From contig USMK01000043.1 in NCBI GenBank assembly GCA_900555835.1, positions 1 through 5,289 of the forward strand: a DNA stretch of 5,289 nucleotides, in the 5' to 3' direction. Every line of letters starts with the position of its first letter. Positions within the stretch are counted from its first letter, which is position 1. Shown here piece by piece: positions 1-5,289 of the stretch. Both the position numbers and the translations under genes were made by a program. Source of the DNA: an uncultured Clostridium sp. (GTDB lineage: Bacteria > Bacillota > Clostridia > TANB77 > CAG-508). The notes under the pieces were generated by a model. It was not told the origin of the DNA and did no database searches. It worked only from the letters and a program-made list of their open reading frames with translations.

Positions 1-35
1 ATCAAATTTATTTATTTTTTTATTTAGTAATAAAA

Positions 36-52
36 TGTGTGTGTGTGTGTGT
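36..52. repeat. (TG)8 dinucleotide microsatellite
   Basis: Eight uninterrupted TG units plus a final T follow an AT-rich run. Dinucleotide tracts of this length are uncommon in bacterial chromosomes and are prone to slippage. No coding frame or promoter is clearly tied to it inside the window, so any functional effect would concern the unseen gene on the left. Confidence 0.9.
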
Positions 53-62
53 ACAGCCACAA

Positions 63-81
63 GGCTTTCAGCCGTTTTTTT
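63..81 (+). terminator. Possible weak hairpin terminator
   Basis: GGCT-TTC-AGCC forms a 4-bp GC-rich stem with a 3-nt loop, followed after one base by seven T. It could end a + strand transcript arriving from the left. An upstream AGCC at 55-58 can pair with the same GGCT, giving a competing hairpin. The stem is short, so this is a weak call. Confidence 0.3.
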
Positions 82-240
82 GTTCATTTCAACATTTCTC
101 CCTCGTTTCCTACATTTTCTTCCTCCCTACAATACCACACCACCAAAAAATTTTCAATATTTTTAGCCCAAAAAATCGAAAAACTTTTTTAATCTACACA
201 ACTTCCTATCCTCCAATCAATAGAGCAAGCATCAAAGATG

Positions 241-281
241 TGTCCCCAATGAGTCAAAATGACTCAAAAGGAAACGTCCCC
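241..281. repeat. REP/MITE-like palindromic element
   Basis: A perfect 7-bp inverted repeat (TGAGTCA at 250-256, TGACTCA at 260-266, 3-nt spacer AAA) is flanked by two direct copies of GTCCCC at 242-247 and 276-281. Read on the minus strand, this is GGGGAC, hairpin, GGGGAC. Short hairpins with a GGGGAC-type flank resemble the REP-like or IS200/IS605-derived elements common in Clostridia; that family link rests on recollection and is inferred. The right-hand copy overlaps the TAG stop of the antiporter gene, so the element sits exactly at its 3' end. There is no T run, so it is not a classical terminator, but such a hairpin could stabilise the mRNA end. Confidence 0.5.
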
Positions 282-1123
282 TATAAAGCATAAAGCACAA
301 TCCCTATGCTTTGAATTACAAATAAGCATAAAATATTAGAAGATAGTAAATTATTCGTAGCCTCCACAACTCCAAGCCTTGTGTTATTCTCCTTCTCATA
401 ATGCTTTTGTGCTTCAAAAAAAGTTATAAGTTCTGGTATGCTAGTAGTCATTCCTAGCAATACTCCAAGCAACAATTCCGGCAAGCCAAAAATCAAGCAA
501 AGCTTTTCCAAAACATCACTTAACATATTCCCCACAAAAAACAATCCGACCATAGTAGCAATCAATATAAACGAATACAAAGCCGTTTTTCGCTTTTTAC
601 CTTTCATATACTTAGTTTCTTCGGCAATTTTCTCTAAAACAATATCGTCTTGCTTTTTTAAGTATAATTTATGAGCATTCGCATCTATATAATAAAACAA
701 AATATATATCAATATAAAAAGCGGAACAATTCCAATCTTTGCTTCAATTCCTGCTTTTATAAGAAAAATCGGTATTATTATTGTTATAACCGCCATTGAA
801 ATATCTATAACAATAGCTCTATTTCGTATATATTTAAAATTTTTATTAATTATTATAGAAGATGTATATAATAGTAAATTTATAACATTTGAGCTTATAA
901 CATTATATATTCCAGTAGCAATAAATCCTGTTGCCGCCGAAAAAGATACAGTTAATAGCTCTGGTATAGATGTTGCAATTCCTGCGATATTCCCTACAAT
1001 TCTAGGCTTTAAATTCAATGTTTCAGCCAATTTTCTCAAATATTTTACAAGTATATATTTAGCTGAAACCACTATTATTAATGTTAATACAATCAATTTA
1101 ATTATTTCCAAAAATACACTCAA
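281..1123 (-). CDS. CaCA-family Na+/Ca2+ exchanger-like membrane antiporter
   Basis: Predicted inner-membrane cation/Ca2+ antiporter of about 280 residues with two inverted-topology halves. Both alpha repeats of the CaCA superfamily are visible. Repeat 1 has GIATSIPELL at about residues 48-57 and NVISSNVIN at about 74-82. Repeat 2 has GMTTSIPEL at about 224-232 and NNLLSSNIL at about 257-265. The Pro-Glu pairs and the SSN motifs are the expected ion-coordinating positions. A charged loop rich in K and E (about 155-180) separates the halves, as in the family. The length is slightly short for a prokaryotic member. The frame extends to a GTG at 1132, but that codon lies inside the AAGGTGA Shine-Dalgarno site. 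The TTG at 1123, five bases beyond the site, is the better start. The gene is divergent from the small gene at 1247, and its stop overlaps a REP-like element. Family assignment is solid; the ion (Ca2+ versus other, Na+ or H+ coupled) is inferred. Confidence 0.88.
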   Translation of the reverse strand: MSVFLEIIKLIVLTLIIVVSAKYILVKYLRKLAETLNLKPRIVGNIAGIATSIPELLTVSFSAATGFIATGIYNVISSNVINLLLYTSSIIINKNFKYIRNRAIVIDISMAVITIIIPIFLIKAGIEAKIGIVPLFILIYILFYYIDANAHKLYLKKQDDIVLEKIAEETKYMKGKKRKTALYSFILIATMVGLFFVGNMLSDVLEKLCLIFGLPELLLGVLLGMTTSIPELITFFEAQKHYEKENNTRLGVVEATNNLLSSNILCLFVIQSIGIVLYAL

Positions 1124-1128
1124 AAAAA

Positions 1129-1135
1129 TCACCTT
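1129..1135 (-). promoter_or_regulatory. Ribosome binding site deciding a TTG start
   Basis: On the minus strand AAGGTGA lies 5 nt before the TTG at 1123-1121. The upstream in-frame GTG (1132-1130) is embedded in this same site and would have no RBS of its own. This favours the TTG. Confidence 0.7.
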
Positions 1136-1170
1136 TTTATAATTTATTTTAAATTATTATTTACATTATG

Positions 1171-1199
1171 TTTACAAATATGCCTTTTTGTGCTAAAAT
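1171..1199 (+). promoter_or_regulatory. Strong sigma-A-type promoter with extended -10
   Basis: -35 TTTACA (1171-1176), a spacer of exactly 17 nt, and -10 TAAAAT (1194-1199). The -10 is preceded by TGc (1191-1193), an extended -10 element. The 30 bases upstream are nearly pure A/T and could act as an UP element. Transcription would start near 1206 and leave a leader of roughly 40 nt before the small gene at 1247. The prediction is from consensus match only. Confidence 0.75.
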
Positions 1200-1232
1200 T
1201 ATGTTATGCAAGTTTTTGCTATTTGATTGATT

Positions 1233-1239
1233 AAGGAGG
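1233..1239 (+). promoter_or_regulatory. Strong Shine-Dalgarno site AAGGAGG
   Basis: A full AAGGAGG complementary to the 16S rRNA tail, 7 nt before the ATG at 1247. It fixes the start against the in-frame ATG codons at 1253 and 1268. It is the strongest RBS in the window. Confidence 0.85.
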
Positions 1240-1246
1240 TATCATT

Positions 1247-1507
1247 ATGACAATGGGCAACATTTCAATGGAAGAACGGTTAGAATTCGTAGCTGAGAAA
1301 GGAAAATTCTTTTGCTTTTTGGAGGTTTGGGCCAAGACCATCAAAGACTGGGAGCGCAATGGATTAAAAATTGAAACTACCCCTATTAACAAAGGGCAAT
1401 TCCGTTGCCGGATCTCGTGGGAAAATGCCAAGCCTATTGAGGGTAAACCTTTAAACCAGGCTAATCGCTTATGGCTTATGGCGACCGAAGCCAATAGCAA
1501 GCACTAA
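1247..1507 (+). CDS. Small orphan protein of unknown function, 86 aa
   Basis: I do not recognise this family. The protein is soluble-looking, with no signal peptide or membrane segment. It has an amphipathic, charged N-terminal half (about residues 8-38: MEERLEFVAEKG, then LEVWAKTIKDWER). A probable beta region follows (LKIETTPI, then QFRCRISWE), then a short tail. Four Trp and two Cys in 86 residues are notable; the Cys are too far apart for a simple zinc knuckle. GC is 43% (113 of 261 by hand count), against 25% for a sampled 60 bases of the neighbouring ATPase (2221-2280). The codons include many C-ending ones such as ATC, ACC, TTC and CGC. Together with a near-consensus promoter, perfect RBS and private terminator, this suggests a highly expressed monocistronic gene; recent acquisition from a GC-richer genome is the alternative. 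That it is a real gene is well supported; its function is unknown. It lies between two cation transporters, a context that may or may not be meaningful. Confidence 0.85.
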   Translation: MTMGNISMEERLEFVAEKGKFFCFLEVWAKTIKDWERNGLKIETTPINKGQFRCRISWENAKPIEGKPLNQANRLWLMATEANSKH

Positions 1508-1526
1508 CTAATCGTACCTGCTTAAC

Positions 1527-1571
1527 AAAAAACGTGAATTTGAAAATATTTTTTCAAATTCGCGTTTTTTT
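1527..1571 (+). terminator. Rho-independent terminator of the small gene
   Basis: A 20-bp stem (arms 1527-1546 and 1551-1570) contains a single G-T wobble and a 4-nt loop TATT, and ends in a run of seven T at 1565-1571. It starts 20 nt after the stop codon of the 86-aa gene. The A-rich left arm would also give a U run if read on the minus strand, but no minus-strand gene needs it here. Confidence 0.9.
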
Positions 1572-1584
1572 ATTTCGTAAAATG

Positions 1585-1593
1585 TGCTACAAT
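1585..1593 (+). promoter_or_regulatory. Extended -10 promoter for the P-type ATPase
   Basis: TGc TACAAT is a good extended -10 element starting only 14 nt after the preceding terminator. At 17 nt spacing the -35 position falls on the terminator T run (1565-1570, TTTTTT), a poor -35 match, so the promoter would rely on the TG extension. Transcription would begin near 1600. The compact layout implies the ATPase is expressed separately from the small gene. Confidence 0.5.
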
Positions 1594-1611
1594 GTAAAGA
1601 ATGTATTTTTG

Positions 1612-1619
1612 AGAGGTGA
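1612..1619 (+). promoter_or_regulatory. Ribosome binding site of the P-type ATPase (TTG start)
   Basis: AGAGGTGA lies 7 nt before TTG at 1627-1629. This supports starting the ATPase at that TTG rather than at any start further downstream, none of which has a comparable site. The arrangement closely resembles that of the divergent antiporter gene (AGGTGA, T-rich spacer, TTG). Confidence 0.75.
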
Positions 1620-1626
1620 TTTTATT

Positions 1627-3961
1627 TTGGAAAATGGATTAAGTAGTAGTGAGGTTGAGGATCGATTTAGAAAGGGTTTGGTAAATCATGATACTTCTGT
1701 TCCTACTAAGAGTATAAAACAAATTTTGGCTCGGCAATTTTTTTACTTTGTTTAATTTTTTGAATTTAATTTTGGCAATTGCTGTTTTTTCAGTTGGTTC
1801 ATATAAGAATATGTTGTTTATGCTAGTAGTTGTAATAAATACGGCTATTAGTACATATCAGGAAATTCATTCTAAGAGAATTATTGATAAATTGTCTGTT
1901 ATGGCATCTTCTAAGGCTACTGTTATACGAGATGGTAAGAAACAAGAAATTTCTATAAATAGCATTGTTTTAGATGATATTTTAGAATTTAATTCTGGAA
2001 ATCAGATTGCTACTGATAGCATGATTTTTGATGGAGAAGTTGAAGTTGACGAATCTTTTATTACAGGAGAGTCTGACACTATTTTTAAGAAAAAAGGCGA
2101 TATGCTTCTTTCTGGAAGTTTTATTGTTAGTGGTAAATGTTTGGCAAAAGTAAAACATATTGGAGAGCAAAATTATACTGCTAAAATTTCAAGTGAAGCT
2201 AAATATGTTAAAAAAGTAAATTCAGAAATTATGCTTTCTTTAAATAAAATAATAAAATTTCTGTCATTCGCAATAGTGCCAATTGGAATTTTACTATTTT
2301 TTAATCAACTAAAAATTTCTGGTGGAAATATTGAAGAAGCAGTTGTAAAGAGCGTTGCAGCAGTAATTGGAATGATCCCAGAAGGGCTAGTTTTACTTAC
2401 AAGTACAGTTCTTGCAATAAGTGTTATTAGACTCTCTAAGCAAAAAGTATTAGTTCAAGAATTATATTGCATAGAAACACTTGCAAGAGTTGATACTCTA
2501 TGTTTAGACAAAACAGGTACATTGACAGAAGGAACAATGGAAGTAAAAGATATTATTGAAATTAATGAAAACAAAGAACATTTGGAAAATATTTTAGCAA
2601 ACTTAGCAAAATTTTCGACAGATACAAACTCAACAATTTCAGCTATTAGAGAAAAATTTGTAAATATTCATAATACATTTTCACCTGCTAATATTATTCC
2701 ATTTTCTTCAAAAACAAAATGGTCTGGAATATATTTTGAGAATGAAGGCTCATACATAATAGGAGCACCAGAATTTGTTTTAAAAGACAATTTTACAGAT
2801 TATTCTGATACCATAAAGCAATATTCTGAAAATTATAGAGTAATTGCAATTGCAAAATCTCCTAATAATTTTATTGATAAACAATTGCCAAATGAAGTTA
2901 CTCTTATCGGCTTTGTACTAATAGTTGATAAAATAAGAAAAGAAGCAAACCAAACTCTTAATTATTTTGCTGAACAAGGTGTTGATATAAAAATTATTTC
3001 TGGCGATAACCCTATTACAGTTTCAAAAATTGCAAAAGCAGTTGGAGTTATAAATTATGATAATTATATTGATATGTCTACATTAAAAACAGATGAAGAA
3101 ATTGAAAAGGTTGTTACAAAATACACTATTTTCGGTCGTGTTACCCCCACACAGAAAAAAGCACTTGTTCTTGCTTTACAAAAGAATGGCAAAACAGTTG
3201 CTATGACTGGTGATGGAGTTAATGATGTATTAGCTCTAAAAACTGCGGATTGCAGTATTGCAATGGCAAGTGGTAGTGATGCTACAAAAAATGTTTCACA
3301 ATTGGTTTTACTAGATTCTAACTTCGCATCTATGCCAAAAGTAGTTGCAGAAGGACGCAGAACAATAAATAATATTGAACGTTCCGCTTCCCTTTTCCTT
3401 ATAAAAACAATATATTCAAGCATACTTGCCATACTATTTTTATTTATGGCTGAAAACTACCCATTTATTCCAATTCAGCTTAGCCTAATTAGTATGGTAA
3501 CAATAGGAATTCCATCATTCTTGCTTGCACTTGAACCAAATAATGAACGTATAAAAGGCAATTTCTTACGCAATATAATTTCAAAGGCTGTACCACCTGC
3601 TTTAACTTCTATACTTAATATAATTATAATTACACTTCTTAATAAAAATGGAATTATATCAAATGATATATATTCAAGTTTATGTGTGATTTCAACTGGT
3701 ATTGTAGGAATATGTTTTCTATTTACACTTGCCAAATCACGAAAAAGTGAACACAAAAAATTGCCTTTTTCTAAGTTTAGATTAGTTTTAAGTATTGCAA
3801 TGTTTGTATTTTTCTTCTTCTGTTTAACATATTTTAAATGGTGGTTTTCAATAGTTCCATTAGACACAATTAAACTTGAAACATTAGTTACATCAATTGT
3901 AGCAATTACAAATTTTATAGTTTTAAACTTAATATTTAAAAAGATACTAAAAAATAACTAA
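1627..3961 (+). CDS. CtpE/Exp7-like P-type cation (Ca2+-type) ATPase, split by a frameshift
   Basis: Predicted membrane ATPase that pumps cations out at the cost of ATP. Read across the frameshift it has about 777 residues, normal for this group. In that numbering: the N-terminal cation-ATPase region LSSSEVEDRFRKGLVN (5-20); M1-M2 (about 41-76); the actuator TGES (146-149); PEGL in M4 (251-254); the phosphorylated Asp in DKTGT (D294). The nucleotide domain has GAPE (379-382), followed by SGD (458-460), GRVTPTQK (503-510) and TGDGVND (527-533). M5-M10 follow (about 587-771). The VQEL, ETLARVD and IPSFLLALEP stretches resemble mycobacterial CtpE, a calcium transporter, and pneumococcal Exp7; Ca2+ as substrate is therefore inferred. 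The first 39 codons, from the TTG with RBS, are in one frame and the rest is in the +1 frame. The join is exact if the T7 at 1738-1744 were T6. As given, translation stops at 1755 after 42 codons. The second frame alone (from TTG 1748 or ATG 1811) has no RBS. No catalytic motif is lost. Confidence 0.9.
1738..1744 (+). other. T7 homopolymer carrying the ATPase frameshift
   Basis: The reading CAA TTT TTT TAC TTT GTT TAA ends the first frame. Removing one T gives CAA TTT TTT ACT TTG TTT AAT, i.e. QFFTLFN, which continues smoothly into M1 (FLNLILAIA) of the pump. A +1 shift, with tRNA-Phe slipping from TTT to the overlapping TTT, would restore the frame. A -1 shift leads to a TGA within a few codons. 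It may be a sequencing or assembly error, a phase-variable tract or a slippage site; the sequence cannot decide. Confidence 0.85.
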
Positions 3962-3963
3962 AT

Positions 3964-4018
3964 AATAAAAGCGAAAAGCACCACATATTATCAATATAGG
4001 TGCTTTGTTGCTTTTATT
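3964..4018. terminator. Bidirectional terminator between convergent genes
   Basis: A long hairpin fills the 65-bp gap between two convergent stop codons. The outer stem is AATAAAAGC (3964-3972) with GCTTTTATT (4010-4018). After a small 2x3 internal loop comes AAAGCACC (3975-3982) with GGTGCTTT (3999-4006). An inner 5-bp stem ATATT/AATAT (3985-3989 and 3993-3997) closes on a 3-nt loop. TTTT tracts on the 3' side of both strands suit termination of the ATPase on the + strand and the patatin gene on the minus strand, although neither U run is long. Confidence 0.75.
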
Positions 4019-4026
4019 AATCATAA

Positions 4027-5289
4027 CTATTTTATATATCCAGCAATAAATGCCGCACTACATAGGTATTCTGGCTTAATCATTGTTATTGCCAAAATTT
4101 GATTTTTTTGCATTTGTGTAATTTCTTGAATTGTTAATAAATATACTAAATACGCAATAAGATTTTGACTATCATATTTTCTTATTAGCTCTCTTAATTC
4201 ATTTATGTTCTTTACTGTTTCTAATATTTTAGATAATGACAAAATTCTTTTATATTCCTCTTTTTTTATTGTTTCTCTGTATTTTTGTACTACATTTTCA
4301 GCGAGTTCAGCAAAATCATATATTTTTGTAAAATCTATTCCATACCCCTCTGCTGCCATTTCCAGTGCATTTAATACATCTGATTCATTTTCAAATATAT
4401 CCTCATTATATTTTTTTATATGATTTACGACTTTGTTTGTTGCTATTCTTTCTAATGTTCCTATGCTTGGCAAATTTGTAAATATTTTTTTATACATTGA
4501 TTTTATTTTTTCACTATATTTTATAGCTTCATTATTTGAACCTAATTTGAATGTATAATTATTTCCTTCTAATTTATCAAATACCTTCATAGTATCTAAA
4601 TAGCCAAGCACTATATCTCTATTAGCTGTTTCTTTATTGAAAATTATGAAATTTCCTAAATCGTGTTTTGGGAAAATATAATGTACTTTTGCGTTTATAT
4701 CTTCTACTTTTTTTAGTTTAAATATTCCTGGCATATCTACAATTACCATTTCTTTTGCCCCTCTTTGAAGAGCAAGTTCGAACGGAATATTATCTGAATA
4801 TCCTCCATCTACATAGTTTTCACCATTTATTTCATACATTTTCATTATCGGAAAACATGCTGAACTTGCCAAAATGTAATCTGCAATTTTGCCTTCTTCC
4901 ATTTGGTCCACAAATTTTGTAACCATTCTCATAGGCTTTACAGCAGTTACTACAAGTCCAAAATCTATATCTGACTGTCTAAATTTCTTTTCGTCTGCTA
5001 ATTTATTTACTAATTTTTTTAGTGGAACGGGTTCTATTCCTCCCACCTCTCCTATTTGCAATAAAAACTCTGCTGGTGATTTTATCGCATTTATATCCAT
5101 TTTTTCTTTTTTGTTAAATACAGTTTCCATAGACATATTCTGCCATATTTCTTCTGCAAGTTCGTCTTCTTTTATTGTTAATAACGCTCCATTTAATGCT
5201 CCAACTGATGTTCCAGTTATAATGCTAGGAACATATCCTATTTCTTTTAGAGCTTTCCATACACCAATGTGATAGCCTCCTCTGGCTCC
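4027..5289 (-). CDS. Patatin-like phospholipase, 5' end beyond the window
   Basis: Predicted lipid acyl hydrolase (phospholipase A/lysophospholipase type) with a Ser-Asp dyad. The frame is open to the window edge, giving 420 residues without a start. The first visible residues, GARGG, are the end of the glycine-rich oxyanion-hole motif that normally lies about 10-15 residues from the N terminus, so only a short piece is missing. The nucleophile elbow GTSVG follows (Ser at visible residue 28). ASSACFPIM (141-149) leads to the catalytic Asp in DGG (161-163). The in-frame ATG at 5136 is internal: starting there would remove the oxyanion hole and the nucleophile. FNKETANRDIVLGYLDTMK (217-235) resembles the second part of long Firmicutes patatins. 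The helical C-terminal 160 residues carry no domain I recognise. There is no signal peptide in the visible part, so a cytoplasmic or membrane-surface location is inferred. The gene is convergent with the ATPase and shares its terminator. The natural substrate is unknown. Confidence 0.92.
   Translation of the reverse strand, partial: GARGGYHIGVWKALKEIGYVPSIITGTSVGALNGALLTIKEDELAEEIWQNMSMETVFNKKEKMDINAIKSPAEFLLQIGEVGGIEPVPLKKLVNKLADEKKFRQSDIDFGLVVTAVKPMRMVTKFVDQMEEGKIADYILASSACFPIMKMYEINGENYVDGGYSDNIPFELALQRGAKEMVIVDMPGIFKLKKVEDINAKVHYIFPKHDLGNFIIFNKETANRDIVLGYLDTMKVFDKLEGNNYTFKLGSNNEAIKYSEKIKSMYKKIFTNLPSIGTLERIATNKVVNHIKKYNEDIFENESDVLNALEMAAEGYGIDFTKIYDFAELAENVVQKYRETIKKEEYKRILSLSKILETVKNINELRELIRKYDSQNLIAYLVYLLTIQEITQMQKNQILAITMIKPEYLCSAAFIAGYIK

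Larger units (their letters stand above)
1..280. other. Non-coding, composition-skewed intergenic stretch
   Basis: No gene is supported here. The only sizeable open frame on the + strand starts at a GTG inside the TG microsatellite, has no Shine-Dalgarno site, and encodes a low-complexity sequence rich in F, P, S and I with no recognisable domain. Between 83 and 222 the + strand has about 42 C but only 3 G (hand count), so a minus-strand transcript would be G-rich and C-poor. The stretch contains a TG repeat, a small GC hairpin followed by a T run, and a REP-like palindrome at its right end. The gene to the left of the window is not visible. Confidence 0.7.

Noticed and set aside
122..144. 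Definite G-quadruplex on the minus strand
   Set aside because: Only short GG/GGG runs with uneven loops; a two-layer structure is possible but not strong enough to list as a feature.
39..293. 84-codon open frame on the + strand
   Set aside because: It begins inside the TG repeat at GTG, lacks an RBS, has low-complexity composition dictated by the G-poor tract, and overlaps the end of the antiporter gene.
1133..1180. Minus-strand promoter for the antiporter (TTGTAA with an A/T-rich -10)
   Set aside because: The region is so A/T-rich that chance matches are expected, and no pair with good hexamers and 16-18 nt spacing was found.
1231..1500. 89-codon open frame antisense to the small gene
   Set aside because: It covers almost exactly the opposite strand of a gene with a strong promoter, RBS and terminator, and shows no RBS or family of its own.
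1738..1755. Programmed -1 frameshifting on the T run (HIV-like UUUUUUA heptamer)
   Set aside because: The heptamer is present, but its phase is wrong and a -1 shift reaches a TGA quickly; only +1 (or loss of one T) restores the pump.
2885..3270. Possible loss of function in the ATPase catalytic motifs
   Set aside because: SGD, TPTQK and TGDGVND are all intact; the GAPE motif without a preceding Lys appears normal for CtpE-like pumps.
3064..3867. Two minus-strand open frames (122 and 130 codons) inside the ATPase
   Set aside because: They run antisense to conserved P-type ATPase domains and membrane helices; no recognisable protein or initiation signals.
4889..5272. 127-codon + strand open frame opposite the patatin gene
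   Set aside because: It is a Ser/Phe/Ile-rich shadow of the patatin coding strand, including the GTSVG and DGG neighbourhood.

Overview
The window looks like a chromosomal segment of a low-GC Firmicute, most likely a member of the Clostridia. The support for this is the AT-rich genes, AGGTGA/AAGGAGG Shine-Dalgarno sites, frequent TTG starts, Firmicutes-style sigma-A promoters and U-tailed terminators, plus the protein families present. The species cannot be named from the sequence alone.

Layout: positions 1-280 hold no convincing gene. This stretch contains a (TG)8 microsatellite, a tract almost free of G on the + strand, and a short REP/MITE-like palindromic element that abuts and forms part of the stop codon of the next gene. 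Next, on the minus strand (281-1123), is a CaCA-family (Na+/Ca2+ exchanger-like) membrane antiporter. A short divergent intergenic region follows, carrying a near-consensus extended -10 promoter. It drives an 86-codon orphan gene (1247-1507) that is much more GC-rich than its surroundings and has its own strong RBS and a 20-bp-stem terminator. Immediately downstream is a P-type cation ATPase of the CtpE/Exp7-like (Ca2+-type) group (1627-3961), interrupted after codon 39 by one extra T in a T7 run. A bidirectional hairpin terminator separates it from a convergent patatin-like phospholipase gene (4027 to beyond 5289), whose first few codons lie outside the window.

How the genes may work together: two different predicted calcium-type exporters, one ion-gradient driven and one ATP driven, flank a small soluble protein of unknown function. 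Both transporters begin with the same unusual arrangement, an AGGTGA site, a T-rich spacer and a TTG start. A shared cation-homeostasis role is plausible but inferred. The patatin gene is convergent and need not be related.

The points most worth a second look are the T7 frameshift in the ATPase (sequencing error, phase variation or +1 slippage), the compact, apparently highly expressed orphan gene between the transporters, and the REP-like element at the end of the antiporter gene. I found no CRISPR array, tRNA, rRNA, complete insertion sequence or clear defence system.
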